A DNA stretch of 19,579 bases from CAZIUL01 sp964542475 (GTDB lineage Bacteria > Planctomycetota > B15-G4 > CAYZWU01): positions 1 through 19,579 of the forward strand of contig CAZIUL010000073.1 of the NCBI GenBank assembly GCA_964542475.1. Reading direction: 5' to 3'. The position numbers were made by a program, and so were the translations under genes. Of the stretch, positions 1-6,336 are shown one piece after another; position 1 is the stretch's first letter; the number at the start of each line of letters is the position of its first letter. The notes below the pieces were generated by a model, which did no database searches, was not told where the DNA came from, and saw only the letters and a list, made by a program, of their open reading frames with translations.

Positions 1-43
1 CACAGTTTACAGCTACCTCGCGACGAAGAGTATGAAATAAGCG
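1..43 (+). repeat. Left copy of terminal inverted repeat
   Basis: The first 43 bases match the reverse complement of 19527-19568 with one indel and one or two substitutions, near position 11-14. The shared core includes ACCTCGCGACGAAGAGTATG followed by AAATAAGCG. The similarity stops right after position 43. The window starts exactly at the repeat, so it may be a repeat on which a contig was broken, or one border of an element. No open frame lies in it. Confidence 0.85.
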
Positions 44-86
44 TGCTAGTCTAGGAAAATAATCTGTAAAGAAACAATTAAAGCTG

Positions 87-115
87 TTGACAATAAATTC
101 GATGTGCCATAATAT
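87..115 (+). promoter_or_regulatory. Sigma-70-like promoter of the dtxR-feo operon
   Basis: A perfect -35 hexamer TTGACA (87-92) is followed after 17 bases by TAATAT (110-115). CATAAT at 108-113 is an alternative -10 with a spacing of 15. It lies in AT-rich DNA about 50 bases before the first start codon and should give a leader of roughly 40 nt. No other promoter of this quality was noticed ahead of the feo genes. Confidence 0.7.
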
Positions 116-116
116 T

Positions 117-130
117 TTTGACTTGTCAAA
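117..130. promoter_or_regulatory. Palindromic operator candidate at the dtxR start site
   Basis: TTTGAC-TT-GTCAAA is a perfect inverted repeat with 6-bp arms and a 2-bp spacer. It abuts the -10 element and covers the expected transcription start. This is where a DtxR-family repressor encoded just downstream would be expected to bind and autoregulate. The sequence is not the classical DtxR/IdeR box, so assignment to this regulator is inference. Confidence 0.5.
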
Positions 131-163
131 CAATCGCTGTCCACTGACCAGCAGGAGGTGCAG

Positions 164-925
164 ATGACAACAAGTGAAGCACTAAGTGCAAGCCTGGAGG
201 ACTACCTGGAAGCCATCTTCCACATCGTGGTGGAAAAGCAGGTAGCAAGGGCCAAAGACATCTCCAGGCGCCTCGGTGTGAACAACTCCTCGGTGACCAA
301 TGCCCTCCAAGCTCTGGGCGAGAGGAAATTGATAAATTATGCGCCCTACGAGGTGATTACCATGACGGCCAAGGGTAAGAAGATAGCGAAGGATGTTGTT
401 CGCAGGCATGAAGCTTTGCGGGATTTTTTTGTGAAGGTCCTCTCCATTGTTGAAATCGAAGCCGAAGAAGCCGCTTGTAAGATGGAGCATGCCATCTCCC
501 ACACGGTTCTGGAACGGCTGATTCAATTCGCTGAATTCGTGGAAAGGTGTCCCCGGGGTGGAAACAAATGGATCAAGGGATTTGGTTACTTTTGTGAAGA
601 AGGAGACCTTCATGGGGGCTGTGAGAAATGTGTATCCCTGTGCCTTGAGGACATTGAGAAGGAAAAGAAAAGGTCAAAGGGAGGAAAAACCAAGATGGCT
701 GTATCTCTCAAAGAGTTGAAGCCGGGCGATAGGGCCAAGATCGTAAAGATCAAGGGCCGCAGTGAGGCGAACAAACGGATCGCGGATATGGGGGTTACGC
801 CCGGGACGATGGTCGAAGTGGAACGGGTAGCCCCGCTGGGGGATCCCATCGAGGTCAAGGTGAAAGGGTATCATCTCTCCCTCAGGAAAGAGGAAGCAGC
901 CGGCATCACGGTCGCAAGGATGTAA
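164..925 (+). CDS. DtxR-family metal-dependent regulator fused to a FeoA domain
   Basis: This is probably the Fe(II)-responsive repressor of the downstream feo genes. The N-terminal winged helix (about residues 10-65) is followed by a DtxR/MntR metal-binding and dimerisation region with RRHE (H82) and CKMEH (C105, E108, H109), matching the family's metal ligands. Next is a cysteine-rich stretch with C129, C144, C153, C156 and C160, which could bind metal or a cluster. The C terminus (about 178-253) is a FeoA/SH3-like domain. ATG at 164 is chosen because AGGAGG (153-158) sits 5 nt ahead; the in-frame GTG at 158 overlaps that site and is unlikely. The length is 253 residues, longer than a two-domain DtxR. 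feoA follows 45 bp downstream in the same direction. Whether the metal is iron or manganese is inferred from the feo context. Confidence 0.88.
   Translation: MTTSEALSASLEDYLEAIFHIVVEKQVARAKDISRRLGVNNSSVTNALQALGERKLINYAPYEVITMTAKGKKIAKDVVRRHEALRDFFVKVLSIVEIEAEEAACKMEHAISHTVLERLIQFAEFVERCPRGGNKWIKGFGYFCEEGDLHGGCEKCVSLCLEDIEKEKKRSKGGKTKMAVSLKELKPGDRAKIVKIKGRSEANKRIADMGVTPGTMVEVERVAPLGDPIEVKVKGYHLSLRKEEAAGITVARM
679..697 (+). promoter_or_regulatory. Internal ribosome-binding site and ATG ahead of the FeoA domain
   Basis: Inside the regulator gene, GGGAGG (679-684) lies 10 nt before an in-frame ATG (695-697). That ATG begins exactly at the FeoA domain, at residue 178. Initiation here would yield a free 76-residue FeoA-like protein ending at 925. 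The arrangement suggests an ancestral separate feoA fused in frame to dtxR with its translation signal kept. Use of the site is not proven. Confidence 0.5.
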
Positions 926-970
926 CTCCTCGCCGCTCTCGTGAAAACTATGAAAGGAAGGATTTACGCG

Positions 971-1186
971 ATGCCACTATCTATGGCTGGGACGGGACAG
1001 AAAGTAAGGGTTTTAGCCATCCATGCGGGACGGGGGCTCAAGGCCCGCCTCGCTGAAATTGGACTGACGCCTGGAATTGAGATTGAAGTGGTGAGTAACA
1101 GTTTCCACGGCCCTTTTGTCTTGGCCGTGAAGGAGAGCCGCTTGATGCTTGGGCGTGGGATAGCCCATAAGATCGAGGTACGTTGA
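971..1186 (+). CDS. feoA: Ferrous iron transport protein FeoA
   Basis: A small cytoplasmic SH3-fold protein thought to support FeoB in Fe(II) uptake. The sequence has the family pattern: an N-terminal strand (QKVRVLAI), a central helix with LKARLAEIGLTPG, and a C-terminal ESRLMLGRGIAHKIEV strand region. ATG at 971 is chosen because AGGAAGGA (955-962) precedes it by 8 nt, giving 71 residues, a normal FeoA length. GTG 941 and ATG 950 are in frame but lack a good ribosome-binding site. It is the second FeoA-type domain in the operon after the one fused to the regulator, and feoB starts 21 bp later. Confidence 0.9.
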   Translation: MPLSMAGTGQKVRVLAIHAGRGLKARLAEIGLTPGIEIEVVSNSFHGPFVLAVKESRLMLGRGIAHKIEVR

Positions 1187-1207
1187 TTTTTTTGAGCAAG
1201 AAGTTCG

Positions 1208-3796
1208 ATGAGTCAAAAAAAATTAGACTTATCAAATACGCCGGAAGATCGAAAAGGAAATTGTGCAATTATGGGCAGAAAAATCACGGTTGCCCTGGCA
1301 GGAAATCCTAACTCGGGAAAGACCACCCTGTTTAACAACCTCACGGGTGCAAGGCAGCACGTGGGGAACTATCCCGGCGTGACGGTCGAGAAGAAGGAAG
1401 GCACCCTGAAACACGGTGAATTGGAGATTCTGGTGGTCGACCTGCCGGGAACCTACAGCCTTACCGCCTATTCCATGGAGGAACTGGTTGCCAGGAATTT
1501 TGTCATCGACGAGCGGCCGGATATGGTGGTGGATATACTCGACGCCTCGAACCTGGAGCGGAACCTGTACCTTGCCGTGCAGTTCATAGAACTGGGCGTA
1601 CCCCTCGTGCTAGCGCTCAACATGAGTGACGTAGCCAGAGCACGAGGTATCGAATTCGATCTCGAAAAGCTCTCTGGGCTTCTCGGCGTTCCCATAGTGC
1701 CCACAGTAGGTCACAAGGGTTTGGGAACGAAAGAACTGCTCGATAAGGTCATATCCGTTGCAAAGGGCAATGATGGATACCACCGCACCCGGATTAACTA
1801 TGGCCGTGAGATCGAAGAAGAACTTCATAAGATTCAGCGGTTCATCGGAACCGACAAATCGGCTGCCGTTGAGAAAAACTCGCAATGGCAGGCGGTCAAA
1901 CTGCTGGAAAACGACAAGGAGATCCGGAAGAAGATCGGCTCCCCCGAGATGCTTGCTGCGGTTGAGAAGAGCGCCGAGCGCATCGAAAAGATATTCGGAG
2001 ACCACCCGGAGATCGTCATCGCGGACCGTCGGTACGGTTTTATTTCCGGGGCCTGCCAGGAAGCAGTTCGATCCACGGTCGAAGCCCGGCACACTCTTTC
2101 GGACCGGATCGATGCAGTGGTGACGAATCGCGCGTTGAGCTTTCCCATCTTTTTGGGTTTGATGTACCTTGTCTTTCAACTCACCTTCACTCTGGGCGAC
2201 CCGCCCATGGGATGGATCGAAAACTTGATCGGGTGGCTGGGGGACATAGTCAATACCTGCTGGCCGAGAGGATCGGAAAGCGCACTCAAATCGCTCCTGG
2301 TAGATGGAATCATCGGCGGTGTAGGCAGCGTGATCGTTTTTCTGCCCAACATCCTTCTCCTTTTTCTGGCCATTGCCATCCTGGAAGATTCGGGTTACAT
2401 GGCGCGTGCAGCATTTATCATGGACCGTCTCATGCACAAGATAGGTCTCCACGGCAAGAGCTTCATCCCCATGCTCATCGGTTTCGGATGTTCCGTGCCG
2501 GCCATCATGGCCACGAGGACGCTGGAGAATCAGCGGGACCGTTTGACTACCATGCTGGTAGCCCCGCTCATGAGCTGCAGTGCTCGGCTGCCGATCTACG
2601 CGCTCATCATCCCCGCGTTCTTTCCCAAAGCCTGGCATGCACCCATGCTCTGGATCATTTACATGATCGGGATCGCCCTGGCGATTCTCAGCGCCAAGCT
2701 TTTGCGCTCAACGCTCTTCAAGGGCGCTTCAACACCCTTTGTCATGGAACTTCCGCCTTACCGGATACCCACGCTCAAGGGCGTATTCATCCACATGTGG
2801 GAACGGGGATGGCTCTACCTCAAGAAAGCGGGTACGGTCATCCTGGCTGTTTCCATTCTGCTGTGGGCCATGACAAGCTACCCGAAGAAAAGCCATTACG
2901 ATGGGGATTATGAAGCCCAGGCAGCGCAAGCAGCGGCCTCGTTCTTGGCCGGTATTCGAGGGATCCAGGATGATCTAGGCCTTCCATCCGGATCGGAGAT
3001 CCTGATCAAGGCCGTTCGGGCCGAACTCGATATGGCGGCGGACAAGGAGAGCTGCCACGATTTCGAAGAAGGTTACGCTGAAGCCGAGCAAAAGATTGAA
3101 GCCGCGCTCGATGAACTAAAAAAGTCGACCCACGGTGCGGCCTTGGCCGGTTTTTTGGAAATGCGCGAAGCAGTGGAGCAAACGATTGGAAACTTCGAGG
3201 AGGCTTTGGAAGAAGGCGAGCTTGAGGAGGGCTCACATGAGTATTTTACGCTGGAAAAGGAGCGTGATGATGCCTTTGCTCGGGAGGAAATGCGTAATCC
3301 CAGAATGTTTGCCGCTGTGAGTAGATATTTGGAAGAAGTAAAGGTCAGCTTTGATGAGAAGATGGCTGGAATCGAACAGGCCCAGCAGATGGAGGATTTG
3401 TCTTATTCCGTTGCCGGGAGGGTGGGAAGAGTTCTTGAGCCGATTCTCCATCCGATGGGCTTCGACTGGAGAATAGGCACAGCTCTTATCGGAGCCTTTG
3501 CGGCCAAGGAAGTCTTTGTCGCCCAGATGGGGATCGTTTACTCCGTGGGGGAAGCAGACGGATCCCAGGCACTAAGGAACCGGCTGAAGAAGAACTATTC
3601 TCCCCTCGTGGCCTTTTGCATCATGCTTTTTTGTCTGGTGAGCGCGCCTTGCATGGCGACCATCGCCGTCACAAGGCGGGAAAGCAATTCGTGGAAATGG
3701 GCCATGTTCCAGTTGGGAGGGCTTACCGTGTTGGCTTGCCTGATAACTGTGATCGTATTTCAGGCGGGAAGCCTGTTCGGTATCGGGGTCGGATAG
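1208..3796 (+). CDS. feoB: Ferrous iron transporter FeoB with a long inserted domain
   Basis: The inner-membrane Fe(II) transporter with an N-terminal GTPase. G1 is GNPNSGKT (about 32-39), the G2 region is YPGVTVEKKEG, G3 is DLPG (78-81) and G4 is NMSD (138-141). A helical GDI-like region follows to about 290. The membrane part carries the gating/cysteine motif GFGCSVPA (about 425-432) and a C-terminal SAPCMAT (about 811-817). At 862 residues it is longer than typical FeoB of about 700-780. The excess is a charged, Glu/Ala-rich helical stretch at roughly 560-730, between SYPKK and SVAGRVGRVLEPI. The start is uncertain: ATG 1208 has only a weak AAGAAG site, while ATG 1271, just before the GTPase, has AAAAGGAAA upstream and would remove 21 residues. 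It lies between feoA and a FeoB-associated small gene. Confidence 0.95.
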   Translation: MSQKKLDLSNTPEDRKGNCAIMGRKITVALAGNPNSGKTTLFNNLTGARQHVGNYPGVTVEKKEGTLKHGELEILVVDLPGTYSLTAYSMEELVARNFVIDERPDMVVDILDASNLERNLYLAVQFIELGVPLVLALNMSDVARARGIEFDLEKLSGLLGVPIVPTVGHKGLGTKELLDKVISVAKGNDGYHRTRINYGREIEEELHKIQRFIGTDKSAAVEKNSQWQAVKLLENDKEIRKKIGSPEMLAAVEKSAERIEKIFGDHPEIVIADRRYGFISGACQEAVRSTVEARHTLSDRIDAVVTNRALSFPIFLGLMYLVFQLTFTLGDPPMGWIENLIGWLGDIVNTCWPRGSESALKSLLVDGIIGGVGSVIVFLPNILLLFLAIAILEDSGYMARAAFIMDRLMHKIGLHGKSFIPMLIGFGCSVPAIMATRTLENQRDRLTTMLVAPLMSCSARLPIYALIIPAFFPKAWHAPMLWIIYMIGIALAILSAKLLRSTLFKGASTPFVMELPPYRIPTLKGVFIHMWERGWLYLKKAGTVILAVSILLWAMTSYPKKSHYDGDYEAQAAQAAASFLAGIRGIQDDLGLPSGSEILIKAVRAELDMAADKESCHDFEEGYAEAEQKIEAALDELKKSTHGAALAGFLEMREAVEQTIGNFEEALEEGELEEGSHEYFTLEKERDDAFAREEMRNPRMFAAVSRYLEEVKVSFDEKMAGIEQAQQMEDLSYSVAGRVGRVLEPILHPMGFDWRIGTALIGAFAAKEVFVAQMGIVYSVGEADGSQALRNRLKKNYSPLVAFCIMLFCLVSAPCMATIAVTRRESNSWKWAMFQLGGLTVLACLITVIVFQAGSLFGIGVG

Positions 3797-3813
3797 AGGA
3801 AAAGAGGATCGTT

Positions 3814-3978
3814 ATGGAAACTATAGCTGTTATAGGAATCTTGGGAGTTGTGATGTTCTTCGTGGGTAGGTCTCTCTCTCGAACCTTCGCTGGGAAAGAT
3901 GACGGTTGTGGTTGCGAGGGAGGTTTCTGCTCAACTTATGGCGAGTGTGGTGCGGTGAAGAATAATGACATGAAATAG
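3814..3978 (+). CDS. FeoB-associated Cys-rich small membrane protein
   Basis: A 54-residue protein with one N-terminal membrane helix (about residues 3-20, IAVIGILGVVMFFVG) and a short tail with four cysteines (C32, C34, C39, C45). This is the layout of the FeoB-associated Cys-rich membrane protein family found directly after feoB in many bacteria. The family's exact role is unknown; a part in iron handling beside FeoB, analogous to FeoC, is inferred. It starts 17 bp after feoB, with GAGGAAAAGAGG upstream. The same frame is open further upstream inside feoB, but this ATG fits the family length and its ribosome-binding site. Confidence 0.8.
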   Translation: METIAVIGILGVVMFFVGRSLSRTFAGKDDGCGCEGGFCSTYGECGAVKNNDMK

Positions 3979-3983
3979 TATAA

Positions 3984-4262
3984 ATGAAAAATGAGTGTCC
4001 AGGAAGTATTAGCCCGAGTGCCGAAGAGCTGCATGAGCGGGCTAAGGGGCATCAGAGCCTTTTGATCCAGGTGATGAAAGGAGATGGATCAAAAGCACGG
4101 TTTGACGAGTGTATGTTCCAGGAGTGCCCGCACAAGCATAAATTGAGAAAGACGCTTATGGAGGTTATCAACGTCCTGGAGGAAACCCGCAAGGCTTTCA
4201 AGTCCAAACAGCTTGAGGCGCTTAGAAAGAAACTGATATGGGTGCCGGCTGAAGACGCCTGA
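3984..4262 (+). CDS. Small protein of unknown function downstream of feoB
   Basis: A 92-residue soluble protein, not recognised with certainty. The N-terminal half holds cysteines in CMFQEC. The C-terminal half is a basic amphipathic helical stretch (about 50-85) with KLRKTLMEVINVLEETRKAF and then KSKQLEALRKKL, suggesting a coiled coil or protein-binding helix. There is no signal peptide or membrane segment. It begins 5 bp after the Cys-rich FeoB-associated gene, so it is probably cotranscribed, but the ribosome-binding site is poor. A FeoC-like or metal-sensing accessory role is only guilt by association. Confidence 0.6.
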   Translation: MKNECPGSISPSAEELHERAKGHQSLLIQVMKGDGSKARFDECMFQECPHKHKLRKTLMEVINVLEETRKAFKSKQLEALRKKLIWVPAEDA

Positions 4263-4275
4263 CCCCTTGAGATAA

Positions 4276-4359
4276 CCGGAAAGGACCTGCGGTCCGGCAC
4301 AAGGAGCCGGAAAGTGAGGGCTTGATAGGAACGTAAGAAAGCCGGTTCCTGTCGAGCCC
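4276..4359 (+). other. Folded intergenic RNA element ahead of the porin gene
   Basis: The 136-bp gap between the small gene and the porin gene holds several complementary stretches. The strongest is a 15-bp stem formed by 4318-4332 (GGGCTTGATAGGAAC) and 4345-4359 (GTTCCTGTCGAGCCC) around a 12-nt loop; its two mismatches become G-U pairs in RNA. Upstream, GGACC-TGC-GGTCC and CCGGC-acaagga-GCCGG can form smaller, partly competing stems. Only a weak AT stretch (ATTTATATTTGG) follows, so a plain terminator is not convincing. It could be a regulatory 5' leader of the porin, a processing stem, or a remnant of a larger structured RNA. Confidence 0.5.
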
Positions 4360-4398
4360 ATTTATATTTGGCTAGGCGAGAGAAAGGAATTTCGAGCA

Positions 4399-5808
4399 TT
4401 GAAAGCACGAAGGACTAAGGCGTTATTTCAGGTTTTTGTGGTAATGTCGGCTCTGGTGGTACCTGTATATGGGCAGGAAATAGTATCCCCGGAAAAGAAA
4501 GAGAAGCCAAAGGAATCCAAAGAGAAAACATATGAACAGACTGTGGAACTTTATGAGCATAATAGAATAGCTTTGGCATTGCACTATTCTTTCGAACCTG
4601 GAGGTGAAGGAGGATTTTCGTCTAGTCTCTTAGGGGAAGTCTCCTCTTTCCCTGAGAGTCTTCCGATGAGTAGCCTCGAGAATCTTGATAAAACATTAAT
4701 AAAGGATTGGGATACCAGTTTTTGGCTGAAAGAACACGGGCTGACTTTCAACTTGGTCTATACAGCAGAGGGATTCTGGAATACACGTGGAGGAATTACC
4801 ACGCACCATGCCAGAAAATACCGGGGCGACGTAAGCCTGTTCCTGGAGTTCGACACGGATACAGCAGGCTTGTGGGAAGATGGTACTTTCTTCGCTCATC
4901 TACAGCATGAACATGGAGAAGGTATAACCGAAAAATACGTGGGAGACTTCCAAGTGCTTTCCAACATGGATGCCGACGGCTTTACGCAAATCTCCGAGAT
5001 TTGGTACCGGCATTCTTTCCTGGATGGAAAGCTCTGGGCAAAACTGGGGAAGCAGGAGGCCAACGAAGATTTCGCAGGGGTGGAGTATGGAGGAGAGTTC
5101 ATCAACTCTTCCGCCGGATTCAGCCCCACGATACCGTTGGTGACGTATCCTGATCCGGATTGGGGTATGGTGTGGGGCTTTGAACCTGTGGAAAGTTTCT
5201 CAGTGAATGCCGGCATCTACCAGGGCCGTCCCGACGGTGGACGTTCCATCAAATCCACCCTGGATAACCTTTATGGTCCCATGCTCATGGTGGAGCCTGC
5301 CTTCCATTATGATGTTTCCGAACGACCTGGCCATTTCCGGCTCGGTGGCTGGTGGAACGGAGATCGGTTCGATGAGTTCGATAATGATGATCCTGATGCC
5401 GGCACTTTCGGTAGGTGTTATGGTTGGTACCTGACCTGGGACCAGGAGATCTTCAAGGAAAATCCAAAGGATGAAGAAGACGGGCAGGGAATCGGATTAT
5501 TCGGGCAATACGGCTGGACGCCTGAAGACCGGAGTGAAGCGGAACATTATCTTGGCGTCGGCATCCAACGCGTCGGGGCGATTCCTGCGAGAGACGAGGA
5601 TGTTCTTGGCTTGGGGATTTTCCACGTTAATTTCAGCGACGAGGTTGATCTTGAGGAAGACAACGAAACAGCCATTGAATTCTTTTACAAGGTACAGCTC
5701 CTTGATTCCTTGAGTATCAAACCCGATGTGCAATACATTATCAATCCGGGTGGAACATCAAACGACAATGCATTGGCTGCAGGATTGCGGTTGGAGTTAT
5801 CCTTTTAA
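4399..5808 (+). CDS. OprB-family outer-membrane porin
   Basis: An outer-membrane beta-barrel of the carbohydrate-selective porin (OprB) family, 469 residues. The TTG at 4399 is chosen because it supplies a complete signal peptide (KARR, then hydrophobic residues about 9-23, cleavage after about VYG) and has AGAAAGGAA upstream. The next ATG (4444) would cut into the signal. After a Lys/Glu-rich linker come barrel-like alternating strands, including WLKEHGLTFNLVYTAEGFW and GDVSLFLEFDTDTAGLW, and a C-terminal strand ending in Phe (LRLELSF), as expected for BAM-dependent insertion. The AT-rich sequence and separation by a folded stretch suggest an expression unit of its own or an attenuated extension of the feo operon. 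OprB was defined for sugars; the substrate here is unknown, and an iron-related role is speculative. Confidence 0.8.
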   Translation: MKARRTKALFQVFVVMSALVVPVYGQEIVSPEKKEKPKESKEKTYEQTVELYEHNRIALALHYSFEPGGEGGFSSSLLGEVSSFPESLPMSSLENLDKTLIKDWDTSFWLKEHGLTFNLVYTAEGFWNTRGGITTHHARKYRGDVSLFLEFDTDTAGLWEDGTFFAHLQHEHGEGITEKYVGDFQVLSNMDADGFTQISEIWYRHSFLDGKLWAKLGKQEANEDFAGVEYGGEFINSSAGFSPTIPLVTYPDPDWGMVWGFEPVESFSVNAGIYQGRPDGGRSIKSTLDNLYGPMLMVEPAFHYDVSERPGHFRLGGWWNGDRFDEFDNDDPDAGTFGRCYGWYLTWDQEIFKENPKDEEDGQGIGLFGQYGWTPEDRSEAEHYLGVGIQRVGAIPARDEDVLGLGIFHVNFSDEVDLEEDNETAIEFFYKVQLLDSLSIKPDVQYIINPGGTSNDNALAAGLRLELSF

Positions 5809-5876
5809 AGACGACGGTGCTGCAGCAGATGAGGATGAAATAAGCGGGTTAATGCATCGGGTCGGATCGTTCGCGT
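5809..5876. other. Convergent intergenic spacer with partial repeat copy
   Basis: The 68-bp spacer separates the converging porin and response-regulator genes. It contains ATGAAATAAGCGGG (5835-5848), identical over 14 bases to the inner part of the right terminal repeat (minus strand of 19525-19538) and over 12 to the left one. I see no classical hairpin plus T-run terminator for either strand, so how the two transcripts end is unclear. Confidence 0.5.
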
Positions 5877-6230
5877 TCAGCCGATCGTATCCTTTATGGT
5901 TGCAAGGAGTTCGTCTGGATTGATAGGTTTGTCGAAAACAGCCACAGGTTTCTTCACCGCGAGGTGACGGCCCGGAAGCCCGCTGATGATGATTACAGGG
6001 ATGCCCTGGAGTTCCTTGTCCCGGGAGAACTTTTTATAGAAACCGGTTCCTGTTTCGTTGGGCATCTGAAGGTCAAGAGTGACAAGGTCCGGTTTCTCGG
6101 CCCGGGCCATTTCCAGCCCTATAATCCCGTCCATAGCGGAGATCGTTTCATAACCGTTCTTGTTCAGAAGGGTGGTGAGAAAAGTGATGATGTCCTGTTC
6201 GTCATCGACAACGAGTATCTTCTTGCCCAT
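5877..6230 (-). CDS. Single-domain response regulator (CheY-like)
   Basis: A 117-residue stand-alone receiver domain with no output domain. The acidic pocket is D9/D10, the phospho-acceptor is D53 in VTLDLQMP, the switch residue is S83 in IIISG, and the conserved Lys is K101 in DKPI. It is the last gene of the minus-strand unit, 106 bp after the histidine kinase gene. It probably acts as a phosphate relay or by protein interaction rather than on DNA. The other receiver in the operon is very similar in layout, suggesting duplication. The partner kinase is inferred to be the neighbouring one. Confidence 0.9.
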   Translation of the reverse strand: MGKKILVVDDEQDIITFLTTLLNKNGYETISAMDGIIGLEMARAEKPDLVTLDLQMPNETGTGFYKKFSRDKELQGIPVIIISGLPGRHLAVKKPVAVFDKPINPDELLATIKDTIG

Positions 6231-6336
6231 TGATGGATCTCCATGCTGTTCCTGATTGCCCGGGTTTTGAAAAGCAACTCAAATTCAAGCAGCCATAACT
6301 AACAAAGCCGCACCTATAAGTCCATCGGGAATACTG

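Noticed and set aside
158..166. GTG at 158 as start of the DtxR-FeoA gene
   Set aside because: It overlaps the AGGAGG ribosome-binding sequence; ATG 164 has the right spacing.
1610..2638. 342-codon open frame on the minus strand within feoB
   Set aside because: Antisense shadow of feoB, with low-complexity composition and no motif.
3616..3813. Longer version of the small Cys-rich protein beginning inside feoB
   Set aside because: The extra 66 codons are the feoB C-terminal region in another frame; ATG 3814 fits the family size and the ribosome-binding site.
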